64,000 bases of DNA from Meiothermus ruber DSM 1279 (lineage in GTDB: Bacteria; Deinococcota; Deinococci; Deinococcales; Thermaceae). This document shows positions 35,517 through 45,808 of the stretch, piece by piece. A program made the translations under genes and the position numbers. The notes beneath the pieces were generated by a model. It was not told where the DNA came from. It was given only the letters and a program-made list of their open reading frames with translations, and did not search any database. The stretch's first letter is position 1; every line of letters begins with the position of its first letter. The stretch spans positions 1,860,001-1,924,000 of the forward strand of contig NC_013946.1 of assembly GCF_000024425.1 (NCBI RefSeq), in the 5' to 3' direction.

Positions 35517-36350
35517 TTACCTGCACTCCTCTACCCAGCCATCCAGTTCACGCCGCTTCAAGATGGAGAAAATGCCCAGGCTAACGCTGCTAGCACAAAA
35601 CTGAGAGGCGCTCTTGATGCGGGTGTCGGTGTATTCGATGTTCAGCACCGGCTTGCCAGCCTGCACCATGGGCCGGGTCTGGTTGCACCAACCCTGGGCA
35701 AAACATTCCTCGGTGACCAGAAAATCGAAGTCGTTGATGAGCTGTGGGAGCAGCTCGGTGGTGTTTTTGAGTCCGATAGCCAGGCCGCGCTGGTGGGCTT
35801 CGCCAGCTAACCAACGGTTGAAGCGAAGCTGATCCTGGGCCGTAAGGGGAAAACCGGTGTTGTTCTGGTAGCCGTTCACGTTGTCAGGGTCTACACCCAC
35901 AAAGCCCTTTTGCTTACAGAGATCGAGCCGGGCCCGCAGAATGGGGGCCAGCTTGTCAATCTGTCGGATATCCAGCCAGCGCTCCCCAGGCCAGCCGTCG
36001 TAGTTGCGGCCCAGCACCTCAGGTGGAAACAGGTTCCTGTCAGGCCGCCAGTTTTCCCAGGAACCCGCACTCAGGTAGCAGACAGCCTTTACCCCACGCG
36101 CCGCCAGCTCCTGTACCACACTGGCCGGGGTATCGAACAGATCGAGGTTGTAGGCCGTTACTTGACGGTTTTTATCGAGCGTACCGGTGTATTGGATGTG
36201 CCAGGTGGTATCCACCCCAGGCTTCCACCATCCACCCGGGGCGGGGCTGGATGGTGGGGTGGGATTTGGAGCGGTGAACTCAAGAGTGCCGCCACAGGCC
36301 GTCATCGCAACGGCCAGCACCCATAGATAGCGGAGCATATGCAGTAGCAT
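35517..36350 (-). CDS. GH114 endo-alpha-1,4-polygalactosaminidase-like lipoprotein (PelA hydrolase-like)
   Basis: The 277-residue protein has a signal peptide with lipobox MTACG and then a GH114 domain. Typical elements are WHIQYTGTLDKN, VTAYNLDLFDT, VKAVCYLSAGSWENWRPD, ERWLDIRQ, KGFVGVDPDNVNGYQN (catalytic Asp region), LAIGLKNTTEL and FLVTEECFAQGWC (catalytic Glu region). Family GH114 members cut alpha-1,4-linked galactosamine polymers, and the hydrolase domain of PelA belongs to the same clan of activity. It is the first gene of the locus in transcription order. An ATG four codons in (MLRYLW) is an alternative start. Confidence 0.87.
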   Translation of the reverse strand: MLLHMLRYLWVLAVAMTACGGTLEFTAPNPTPPSSPAPGGWWKPGVDTTWHIQYTGTLDKNRQVTAYNLDLFDTPASVVQELAARGVKAVCYLSAGSWENWRPDRNLFPPEVLGRNYDGWPGERWLDIRQIDKLAPILRARLDLCKQKGFVGVDPDNVNGYQNNTGFPLTAQDQLRFNRWLAGEAHQRGLAIGLKNTTELLPQLINDFDFLVTEECFAQGWCNQTRPMVQAGKPVLNIEYTDTRIKSASQFCASSVSLGIFSILKRRELDGWVEECR

Positions 36351-36443
36351 TACAAACCCACCGCATCAGATGCTCATGGGGAGTGGATTGAACCCCCTTG
36401 AGCAACTTCTCATATCCTACCCCACCACGTAACGCCCCGTTGC

Positions 36444-36471
36444 TTGACAGCTTTTTCAGGAATGCTAGCCT
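36444..36471 (+). promoter_or_regulatory. Promoter of the Ig-repeat lipoprotein gene
   Basis: A consensus -35 TTGACA (36444-36449), a 16-bp spacer and TAGCCT (36466-36471) lie upstream of the gene, followed by AGGTGG before the ATG at 36492. Confidence 0.7.
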
Positions 36472-36491
36472 CAAAAGCATAAAGGTGGATT

Positions 36492-38882
36492 ATGCGCTTA
36501 TTGCTGGGGTTGTTTAGATTTTGGCTTCACCTGTCCACTCTACTTTTACTGGCACTGGCAGGCTGCACCCGCCCTGCGCTGGAACCCGCCCTACAGATCA
36601 ACTTTTCCCCAGACCGCCTGCGCCTTGTGCCGGGCGGGGCCGGAGAGGTCAACATTACCCTTGTGCGCCAGAATCTGCCTGGAGTGGTAGCACTGGATCT
36701 GCCTGACCCTTTACCAGAAGGCGTAACCGCCTCTTTTACCCCTTCCAGCACAACCGGCGACACCGCCACCCTACGGGTTCAGACCTCGAGCAGTGCAGCC
36801 GTGGGCAGCTTTAACTTGCGGGTAAGGGCTGCCCAGGGATCCATAAGCGCCACCAACGACCTACCCTTGCAGATAGAACCCAGCCAGCAACCCGACTTGC
36901 AGTTATTCCTGGACAACCCCACCCCCTCCATCCGCCAGGGGCAGCATGCAGATCTTTTAGTTGACGTGCGGCGCATCAACCTCGAGGGCGTGGTGGTACT
37001 GACCCTCGAGCAGCAGGACGGCCGCCCCCTGCCGCCCGGCCTGAGCGCGACCTTCAGCCCCGGCCAGCCCAGCACCACCGTCTCGATTCTGCGGCTTGCA
37101 GCGGCCCCCACCGCTACCACAGGCCCCTACCCCCTGCGCATCAAGGCCACCTGGGGCAGCCTCGAGCGCACCCTGGACTTCACCCTCACAGTCCTGGAAG
37201 CCCTGCCAGAGCCCGACTTCCAGCTCAACCTGACCCAGAATCTCAGCCTTCAGCGGGGCGGAACCAGCAGCGAGACCATCACAATTACTCGTGTCAATTT
37301 GTCCGGCCCCATCGCCCTGAGCCTCGAGCGCTTCGACGGCACCCCGCTACCCCCTGGCATCAGCGCAACCTTTGCACCAGCAGAACCAGAGGGCCCCCAT
37401 TCCACCCTTACCATCTCCGCTGCCCCCGACCTGCCCCTGGGAGACTATGTGCTACGGGTGCGGGGCGTGCAAGGCACGCTCGAGCGCACCGCTCTGGTAC
37501 TGCTAAATGTGTTTGATCAGGCCGGGCTTACCGCTACCGGAGCCGTCTGGGTTGCCGCCCAGGACGATAGTGGAGCCTGGCAGGTAGTACAACCCACCGC
37601 CGGCAGCTACCGCCTGCGCGTCAGCAACGCCGCAGAACGCTATGGCTGGGCGGTGGTGTGCAGCAAAACCGAGGCCGGCCTCACCACCCATCAGGTGAGC
37701 GTCTATCAGCTCACCCTAAGCGAGGTGCGCACGCTGAGCCTGTCCTGCCCCCCGGCTGCCAGCAGCGGCGCCTTCTCAGACCTCAGTGGACAGCTCACCA
37801 ACCTGGATGGCCGTCATGCCCAGGTGGCCTTTGGCACGGCCAGCGACTTTGTGGATCCGGCCCGAACAGCCGACTTCCCCCCCACCCCAGCCTACCCCGG
37901 TTACCTGCTGCAAGGCGTGCGGCAGGGCACCGCCGATCTGATGGCCGTGCGCTACCTACCACCCACCCCACCAGGAACCTACTTCCAGGCCGACCGGGCC
38001 CTGTTCCAGCGCAGCTACACCCTGAGCGGTCGGCAGAGCCTCGACCTGGATATGCAAGGTTCTGCCTCCTTCGCGCTCGAGGGCACCTACACCGCCACCC
38101 TGACCAACCCCAACCCCGCCGCCCAGGGCCTGAGCTACCTGGCCTACCTGACCCCCACCACCCAGACCCTTTACCTGGCGGACAGCCAGCAACAGGCCGC
38201 CGATCTATCCTACGGCGCCATCCCCACCAGCCGGCGGCTGGCCAACGAGTTCTATGTTTTCTATGCCCGCGAGACCACCTTCAGCAACCTGAGCCTGCGT
38301 TCCCGGCAGGCGCTGCGGGGCTTTGCCAACCCCCAGAACCTGAGCGCCAGCTTCCTGAGCCTGCCGGAAGCCCATCTGAACCTGCAAAACAACCGCTTCC
38401 AGACCACCTGGAGCCCGTATTCGTGGTCGGGCAGCGGCAGCCAACTGTTCAGCCTGAAGCTCGAGCAGTTGGCGGTGGCCCCCAGCACCAACCTGGTGTG
38501 GCACCTCCACCTTTCGCGCCGCTGGGTGGGTGGTACCACCAGCTACCCCATTCCCAACCTCGCCCAGAGCTGTGCGGCCGCCCAATCCCCTTGTGTTCCG
38601 GCTCCTTCCAACACCGCCACCAACGGCTGGCAGAGTGACTGGAGTTTGCGCGATAACCTCGAGCTTGACTGGTCGTTTAGCGCGGTGCAGGTGAGCCTTC
38701 CCCTAACCGACTGGCTGCCCCTGGCCCCGAGCCCCTTCCCACCCACCAGCCTCAACCTGGAGGGCTTCAGCTTTGATGCTGCCAGCGCTGGGGGCCTTTA
38801 CAACGCCAGCAGGCTCTCGGCGCAGCACCAGGTAAAAGCCAGGGAGCCGCGCTTACTGCCCTTCTGGCTTGCACCCCGCTGA
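36492..38882 (+). CDS. Large Ig-repeat lipoprotein, unknown function
   Basis: The 796 residues start with a signal peptide and lipobox LALAGCT. Three repeats of about 100 residues follow (about 30-130, 130-230, 235-335). Each is beta-rich and has the pattern of a bacterial Ig-like module: FSPDRLRLVPGG, LPPGLSATFSPGQPS and LPPGISATFAPAEPE mark equivalent strands. A different beta-rich C-terminal half of about 450 residues has no recognised family and two Cys pairs. It is likely a surface or periplasmic protein. It is divergent from the pel-like locus, 141 bp from its first gene, so it may be a matrix or adhesion protein that works with the polymer (inference). Confidence 0.8.
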   Translation: MRLLLGLFRFWLHLSTLLLLALAGCTRPALEPALQINFSPDRLRLVPGGAGEVNITLVRQNLPGVVALDLPDPLPEGVTASFTPSSTTGDTATLRVQTSSSAAVGSFNLRVRAAQGSISATNDLPLQIEPSQQPDLQLFLDNPTPSIRQGQHADLLVDVRRINLEGVVVLTLEQQDGRPLPPGLSATFSPGQPSTTVSILRLAAAPTATTGPYPLRIKATWGSLERTLDFTLTVLEALPEPDFQLNLTQNLSLQRGGTSSETITITRVNLSGPIALSLERFDGTPLPPGISATFAPAEPEGPHSTLTISAAPDLPLGDYVLRVRGVQGTLERTALVLLNVFDQAGLTATGAVWVAAQDDSGAWQVVQPTAGSYRLRVSNAAERYGWAVVCSKTEAGLTTHQVSVYQLTLSEVRTLSLSCPPAASSGAFSDLSGQLTNLDGRHAQVAFGTASDFVDPARTADFPPTPAYPGYLLQGVRQGTADLMAVRYLPPTPPGTYFQADRALFQRSYTLSGRQSLDLDMQGSASFALEGTYTATLTNPNPAAQGLSYLAYLTPTTQTLYLADSQQQAADLSYGAIPTSRRLANEFYVFYARETTFSNLSLRSRQALRGFANPQNLSASFLSLPEAHLNLQNNRFQTTWSPYSWSGSGSQLFSLKLEQLAVAPSTNLVWHLHLSRRWVGGTTSYPIPNLAQSCAAAQSPCVPAPSNTATNGWQSDWSLRDNLELDWSFSAVQVSLPLTDWLPLAPSPFPPTSLNLEGFSFDAASAGGLYNASRLSAQHQVKAREPRLLPFWLAPR

Positions 38883-38884
38883 GG

Positions 38885-40474
38885 TCAGAAGGGCAGCTCG
38901 GCCCGCACGGTGGTGCCCTGGTTTTCTACCGATACCACCTCAAAACGCCCCCCCCGGGCCTCCACCCGTTCGCGCATCTGGGTCAGGCCAAACCCACCCA
39001 GGCCGTTCGCTGAGGTGCCAGCTTTGAACCCCCGCCCGTTGTCGCTGATCTCCAGCACGCCGCCCCGTTCGCCCAGCGGGGTGAGCTTGACCTGCACCAA
39101 ACCGGGCCGGGCGTGCTTGGCCGCGTTGGTGAGGGCTTCCTGCAGCACCCGGAAAAAAACCAGCTCGGAAGCCTGGGAGAGTTCGATTTTTTCGGGCAGG
39201 CTGAGGCGCACCCGGAAACCTGCCTGCTCGGCAAAGGCGGTGGCGTAGCGCCGCACCGATTCCAGAAAGCCGTAGCGCTCGAGGTCGATGGGCCGCAGGG
39301 CAAAAATGCTGCGGCGCACCTCGCGAATCTGGGCGCGCAAGGTCTCTTTGACCTGGTGCAACTCCTCCAGAGCCCGTTCAGGGTCGGTTTGTAGCAGGCG
39401 CTCGGAGAGGTCGAGCTTGAGGGCCATGAAGGCCAGGGCCTGGGCGATGCCATCGTGGATTTCGCGGGCGATGCGGTTGCGCTCCTCGGTGAGGGCCAGC
39501 TCCTCGGCCCGCAGATAAGCCTGGGCATTGCGCACCGCCAGGGTAACCTGCGCGGCCAGGAAGCGTAAGAAGGGCAGGCGCTGGCGCAGGTTTTCGGCCT
39601 CGCCCTGCACCAGCAACAGCCCGATGGCCGACTGCTCGCGCAGGGGTACGGCCAGCAGGTTCTCGCGCACAAACACCGGCGATTCCAGGGCCTCCTTCCA
39701 GCGGTGATCGGGCATGAAGGCGTGGGGGGGTAGCTCGAGGTTGCGCAACACCTGGGGTTGCAAAAAGTTTTCCTCGTCCAGCAAAAGCACCCCGCCCCCG
39801 GTGGCCCCCGCCCAGGCCAGGATGCGATCCATTAGGCGCTCGAGCAACCGGCCCAGGTTGGCCTCGGCCCGCAGAGCCTGGTCTACCTCGTAAAGGGTGA
39901 GCAGATCGCGGCTGCGGGCTCGCGCCGACTCCAGCGCCCCAGCCACCTCAGCCGCCAACACCTCCAGAAAGGCCCGCTCCTCGTTTGAGAGGGGGCGGGG
40001 CGGGGCCACCTCGAGCTTCCCTTCCAGGCCCGGTAACGGCAAGGTGTAGAGCGCGTCCGAGCCCGGCTCAAAACCGGGTGAGGTGGCCCGCACCCCCTCG
40101 AGGGTCAGGGCGGCCCCCATACCCAGCGCTTTGGCTACCTCCTGCACCACCGCGGCCAGGGCCTGCTCGAGGTTGTCGGCAGCCGAGGCCCGCTTAAGCA
40201 TCTTGCCCACGGCCTCCAACCGCTGGTTGGCTACTTCCAGCGCGCGCTGGGCCCGCTCGCGGTCTTGCACCTGCTGGGCGATCCACTCCAGGGTCATCCA
40301 GGTGACCAGGGGCCCCACCAGGCCGTAAAAGCCCAGGCGCAGCCAGAAGGCCACCGGCTGCCCCTGGTAGGGCTCGAGGGAAATCTCAAACAGCACCACC
40401 ACCAGCACAATCGCCAGCGGCAGAACCAGCCGGTACAGCCGGATCAGGCGGTATAGGCTGGGAACAGGCTCCAC
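38885..40474 (-). CDS. Sensor histidine kinase, NarL-partner type (HisKA_3)
   Basis: The 529 residues start with two to three membrane helices (LVLPLAIVLVVVLFEISL; FWLRLGFYGLVGPLVTW). A coiled coil, two GAF-like domains (about 95-185 and 190-330) and a HisKA_3 dimerisation domain with the phospho-acceptor His in EERNRIAREIHDGIAQALA follow. The HATPase domain has the N box (EALTNAAKHA), G1 box (DNGRGF) and G2 box (GGFGLTQMRER). Such kinases phosphorylate LuxR/NarL-type regulators, but no response regulator gene is in the window near it. Its stop lies two bases after the Ig-lipoprotein stop (convergent). Confidence 0.92.
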   Translation of the reverse strand: MEPVPSLYRLIRLYRLVLPLAIVLVVVLFEISLEPYQGQPVAFWLRLGFYGLVGPLVTWMTLEWIAQQVQDRERAQRALEVANQRLEAVGKMLKRASAADNLEQALAAVVQEVAKALGMGAALTLEGVRATSPGFEPGSDALYTLPLPGLEGKLEVAPPRPLSNEERAFLEVLAAEVAGALESARARSRDLLTLYEVDQALRAEANLGRLLERLMDRILAWAGATGGGVLLLDEENFLQPQVLRNLELPPHAFMPDHRWKEALESPVFVRENLLAVPLREQSAIGLLLVQGEAENLRQRLPFLRFLAAQVTLAVRNAQAYLRAEELALTEERNRIAREIHDGIAQALAFMALKLDLSERLLQTDPERALEELHQVKETLRAQIREVRRSIFALRPIDLERYGFLESVRRYATAFAEQAGFRVRLSLPEKIELSQASELVFFRVLQEALTNAAKHARPGLVQVKLTPLGERGGVLEISDNGRGFKAGTSANGLGGFGLTQMRERVEARGGRFEVVSVENQGTTVRAELPF

Positions 40475-40522
40475 GCCAAACGATTATAGAGCGGCTTCAA
40501 GGGGCGGATGGCCCTATTCGCC

Positions 40523-41296
40523 CTATTCCTGTGGGTCGGTCTTGCGCCTGCCGTGCTGGGCATACCAGCGGCTTTGGTGCAGGAAACCCCGCAAAAGCTG
40601 CACCTCGCCGGGGGTCAGACGGGCCTTGTGCAAGAGCCGCCTAAAGCGCCGAACGGCATAAGGCAACCGTTTTTCGTCGGTGAAGCCGATGCGTAGGATG
40701 TACTCCTTCAGATCGTCAAAAAGTTGCTGCAAGGCCGCCTGGCTGGCAAGCTGAAGCGGTTCGGGTGGAGGGGGGGCCTGGGCGACCCCGAAAATTTCGT
40801 AGCACAGGAGCAGCACCGCCTGGGCCAGGTTCAGGCTGGGCTGCCTAGGCGAGGTGGGGATGCGCACAATAAGCTGGGACAGGTCAATTTCATCGGTGGT
40901 CAGGCCCGAGGTCTCGCGCCCAAACACCACCGCCACCCGGCCCCGTGGGGCCACCTGGGCAACCCGCAGGGCCATCGGCCGGGGCCCCACCACCGGCCCG
41001 GTGTAAATCTCCCGCTCGCGCACCGTGGTGCCCACCACCAGCCGGGCATCGGCCACGGCCTCGGGCAGGGTGTCCACCACCCTCATCCTGTCCAGCACGT
41101 CCTCAGCGTGCACCGCCAGGCGGTAGGCCAGCGAACCCCCAGGGTGCCGGGCCAAGTCCTCGCGCACCCGCGGCTCGGGCGCCACCAGCCACAGATCTGA
41201 AATGCCAAAGTTCTGCATGGCGCGGGCTGCAGCCCCGATGTTCATAGGTTCCTGGCTGCCTACCAGCACGATGCGGATGTTCTCGAGCCAATCCAT
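40523..41296 (-). CDS. trmJ: TrmJ-like tRNA (2'-O) methyltransferase (SPOUT)
   Basis: The 257-residue protein belongs to the TrmH/SpoU class and uses S-adenosylmethionine to 2'-O-methylate position 32 of tRNAs. Motif 1 is IVLVGSQEPMNIGAAARAMQNFG, motif 2 is VAVVFGRETSGLTTDEI, and motif 3 is IPTSPRQPSLNLAQAVLLLCYEIFG; these form the trefoil knot. A C-terminal extension (RLPYAVRRFRRLLHKARLTPGEVQLLRGFL) of the TrmJ type follows. The family assignment is firm; the exact target position is inferred from homologues. Confidence 0.9.
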   Translation of the reverse strand: MDWLENIRIVLVGSQEPMNIGAAARAMQNFGISDLWLVAPEPRVREDLARHPGGSLAYRLAVHAEDVLDRMRVVDTLPEAVADARLVVGTTVREREIYTGPVVGPRPMALRVAQVAPRGRVAVVFGRETSGLTTDEIDLSQLIVRIPTSPRQPSLNLAQAVLLLCYEIFGVAQAPPPPEPLQLASQAALQQLFDDLKEYILRIGFTDEKRLPYAVRRFRRLLHKARLTPGEVQLLRGFLHQSRWYAQHGRRKTDPQE

Positions 41297-41361
41297 CGGC
41301 TATAGCCTAAGGGCTTGGGCCGGATGCGTCGAGGCATGAATAGACTGGGTGCCCATCCCAA

Positions 41362-43026
41362 TTACTCGGGCTTCAATAAGACCGCCCCCTCCCGTGCACT
41401 GCTCACCAGCGCTGCGTAGCGCGCAAACAGCCCGCTTTTGTAGTGGGGCTTGGGGGGCTTCCAGGCTTTGGCCCGCCGGGCCAGCTCCTTTTCCGAGACC
41501 TCCAGGTTCAGGATACCCCGGTCGCAGTCAATCGAGATGATGTCGCCCTCCTCGACCAGCGCGATGGGCCCGCCCACCTGGGCCTCAGGGGCCACATGCC
41601 CGATCATCAGGCCCTTGGTGCCACCGCTGAAACGCCCATCGGTCACCAGGGCCACATACGGCCCCAGTCCCTCGCCCACCAGGGCCGAGGTCACCGAGAG
41701 CATCTCGGGCATCCCGGGGGCCCCCTTGGGGCCTTCGTAGCGGATCACCACCACATCACCGGGCTTGATCTGTTTTTTGAGGACGGCCTTCATGGCGCTC
41801 TGTTCGCCGTCGAAAACCCGGGCCGGCCCCCGGTGTACCTTGGTCTCGGTGCCGGCCAGCTTGAGCACCGCGCCGTCCGGGGCCAGCGAACCCTTGAGCA
41901 CCCGCAGGCCCCCTTCGGGTTTGAAGGGTTTTTTGACGCTGGTAACCACCTGCTGGCCCTTGGTCTCTCTGGCGTTTTTAACCTCCTGCCAGAGGGTTTT
42001 CCCGCTCACGGTCATCTGGTCGCCGTCAATCAGGCCGCCTTCAATCAGGCGGCGAATCACCAGCGGGATGCCCCCAGCCTCCCAGAGCTCCCAGGCGGTG
42101 TACTGACCCCAGGGGCGCATATCGGCAATCACCGGGGTTTTACGCGAGATTTTATCGAACTCCTCGAGCGTCAGTTTAATCCCGGCCTCCCTGGCGATGG
42201 CCAGCAGGTGCAGCACCGCATTGGTCGAGCCGCCGGTGGCCGCCACCGCGGTAATCGCATTGGTGAAGCTCTTTTTGGTCAGGAAGCTCTTGGGGGTGCG
42301 GCCCGCCTGGATGGCCTCGGCCAGGATGCGCATGGCCCGCCGCCCGGCCTCTTTTTTCTCGGGGGCGACGGCCGGGATGGCGTTGTAGCCGATGGGCGAG
42401 AAGCCCATCACCTCGAGGATCATGGCCATGGTGTTGGCGGTGTACTGCCCGCCGCAAGCACCGGGGCCGGGAATGGCGGTGCGCTCGATCTCGGCCAGCT
42501 CTTCCTCGGTAATCTGGCCGGCCGCGTACTGCCCCACCGCCTCAAAGACCGAGACCACGGTCTGCTTTTTGCCGCGCAGGAGGCCGGGGGCAATGGAGCC
42601 GCCGTACAGCACCAGGCTGGGCACGTTGGCCCGGATCACCCCCATCATGGCCCCAGGGTTGGTCTTGTCGCAGGCCACCAGGGCCACCATGCCGTCGTAG
42701 AGGTAGCCCTGGGCAATCAGTTCAATCGAGTCGGCGATCACCTCGCGGCTCACCAGCGAGGCCCGCATACCCACCGTGCCCATGCTGATGCCGTCGGAGA
42801 TGGCCGGGGCCCCAAACTCAAAGGTCTGGAAGCCAGCCTCCCTGGCCCCAATCTTCAGGTCGGCGGCCAGGTCGCGCAGGTGAAAGTTGCAGGGCATCCC
42901 CTCGGTCCAGGTGTTCACGATGCCCACCCAGGGAATCTTGAACTCTTCGTCGCCGATGCCCACCGCGCGCAGCATAGCCCGGGCGGGGGCTTGTTGAGGG
43001 CCTTTTTTGATGATGTCCGAACGCAT
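41362..43026 (-). CDS. ilvD: Dihydroxy-acid dehydratase
   Basis: This Fe-S enzyme dehydrates 2,3-dihydroxy-3-methylbutanoate and the homologous pentanoate in valine, leucine and isoleucine synthesis. It has 554 residues with the cluster cysteines in [23 protein letters not shown] and [15 protein letters not shown], plus [19 protein letters not shown] and [23 protein letters not shown]. Length and motifs are typical. It is the last of the branched-chain genes in this minus-strand run, 42 bases after the SDR gene. Confidence 0.97.
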   Translation of the reverse strand: MRSDIIKKGPQQAPARAMLRAVGIGDEEFKIPWVGIVNTWTEGMPCNFHLRDLAADLKIGAREAGFQTFEFGAPAISDGISMGTVGMRASLVSREVIADSIELIAQGYLYDGMVALVACDKTNPGAMMGVIRANVPSLVLYGGSIAPGLLRGKKQTVVSVFEAVGQYAAGQITEEELAEIERTAIPGPGACGGQYTANTMAMILEVMGFSPIGYNAIPAVAPEKKEAGRRAMRILAEAIQAGRTPKSFLTKKSFTNAITAVAATGGSTNAVLHLLAIAREAGIKLTLEEFDKISRKTPVIADMRPWGQYTAWELWEAGGIPLVIRRLIEGGLIDGDQMTVSGKTLWQEVKNARETKGQQVVTSVKKPFKPEGGLRVLKGSLAPDGAVLKLAGTETKVHRGPARVFDGEQSAMKAVLKKQIKPGDVVVIRYEGPKGAPGMPEMLSVTSALVGEGLGPYVALVTDGRFSGGTKGLMIGHVAPEAQVGGPIALVEEGDIISIDCDRGILNLEVSEKELARRAKAWKPPKPHYKSGLFARYAALVSSAREGAVLLKPE

Positions 43027-43068
43027 AGAAAAACCTCGCCAGCAGCCGGTGATGAAAGGGTTTATTTG

Positions 43069-43818
43069 TTATGAGCCGTCTGCAACCGTTGCTATCTTAC
43101 CGTGGAAACGCCGGGGATCGCCCTCGAGGAGGCGCACCAGGGCCCTGGCCGACTGCTCGGGGGTGAGCACCCGACCCTGGCTCTGGTAGCCCCGGAACAG
43201 GGGCCGCAGGGTCTCACTGGCGCTCCCCTGGGCCTCCCGTAGCTGGCGCTGCATCTCAGTCTCCACGATGCCCGGTCGGAAGGTGAAGCAGGTAACCTCG
43301 GGGGCCTCCACCGCAAGCTGCCGCACCAGGTGCTCTTCTGCCGCCTTGGCGATGGCATAGATGCCCATGCCAGGGATGTTGTGCTCGGCCACCCCCGAGC
43401 CCAGAAACACCGCCACGCTGCCCGGCTGGCGGATCAGATGGGGGTAGGCAAAGCGGGCTAGCTGGTAGCCGCCCTTAACGTTGGAGTCCATGATCTCGTC
43501 GTACTGGGCCTCGATCAGTTCGTAGGCCAGCGGGCCAGCGTTGAGCACACCGGCGTTGTGGATAAAGCCCACAAAGTTTCCGATCTCGAGCGCGGCCTTG
43601 ACCATCGCCTCGGCCACCGCGGCGCTGGCTACGCTACCGGCCACCACCAAGCAGCGCACGCCCAGGCCCTGCACCTCGTCGCGCACGAACTCGAGGGCCT
43701 TCTGGTTGCGGGCCCCGATCACCAGGTGGGCCCCGGCGCGGGCCAGTTCCAGGGCCAGGGCCTCGCCAATGCCCCGACTGGCCCCGGTGACGATGAAGGT
43801 CTGTCCTTTCAGTTTCAT
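43069..43818 (-). CDS. Short-chain dehydrogenase/reductase
   Basis: The 249-residue classical SDR has the NAD(P)-binding TGASRGIGEALALELARAG, then FIHNAGVLNAGPL (NAG motif) and the catalytic Tyr-Lys in GIYAIAKAAEEHLV; the usual Ser is at the SVAVFLGSGVAE region. The GARNQK region after beta-2 suggests NADP preference. The substrate is unknown. It lies between leuB and ilvD, 90 bases after leuB, and could be an accessory keto-acid or hydroxy-acid reductase, but nothing in the sequence proves this. Confidence 0.9.
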   Translation of the reverse strand: MKLKGQTFIVTGASRGIGEALALELARAGAHLVIGARNQKALEFVRDEVQGLGVRCLVVAGSVASAAVAEAMVKAALEIGNFVGFIHNAGVLNAGPLAYELIEAQYDEIMDSNVKGGYQLARFAYPHLIRQPGSVAVFLGSGVAEHNIPGMGIYAIAKAAEEHLVRQLAVEAPEVTCFTFRPGIVETEMQRQLREAQGSASETLRPLFRGYQSQGRVLTPEQSARALVRLLEGDPRRFHGKIATVADGS

Positions 43819-43908
43819 GCTCTTTGTATACGACCTATTGTTGCAAAAGGCCAGGGGGTATCCGACCGGTTCACCCGGCCACGGTAGAGGGGTTGCCCAG
43901 GTTGGCAG

Positions 43909-45580
<1,672 letters not shown>

Positions 45581-45793
45581 TTACTTACCCTCCTTGTCTC
45601 TAAAAAAGCCCATAATGCTCCAAATCCCGACGATGGCCGCCGCAGCGCAAAGGGCAAAGCCCACCCCAAACACTATCCAACTGAAAAGCGGGTTGGTCTC
45701 CAGGTTGCCCAGCCACAGCCCCAGGGTGGCCAGCGAGAGCAGCACCGAGGCCGCTACCAGCGTCACCCCGCGGATCAGATTCTTGGTCGCCAA
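45581..45793 (-). CDS. Small two-helix membrane protein in the leu operon
   Basis: The 70-residue protein has two hydrophobic helices (GVTLVAASVLLSLATLGLWLG and FSWIVFGVGFALCAAAAIVGIWSIMGF) and a charged C-terminus (FRDKEGK). The stop codon abuts the leuD start, so its translation and leuD's are linked. I recognise no family. It lies between the Uma2 gene and leuD, 15 bases after the former. Confidence 0.7.
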   Translation of the reverse strand: MATKNLIRGVTLVAASVLLSLATLGLWLGNLETNPLFSWIVFGVGFALCAAAAIVGIWSIMGFFRDKEGK

Positions 45794-45808
45794 AGCTCAA
45801 CCTCACCA

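Noticed and set aside
41443-43074. 543-codon plus-strand frame opposite ilvD
   Set aside because: Same reason: His/Gly/Pro-rich translation typical of an antisense shadow of a conserved gene.
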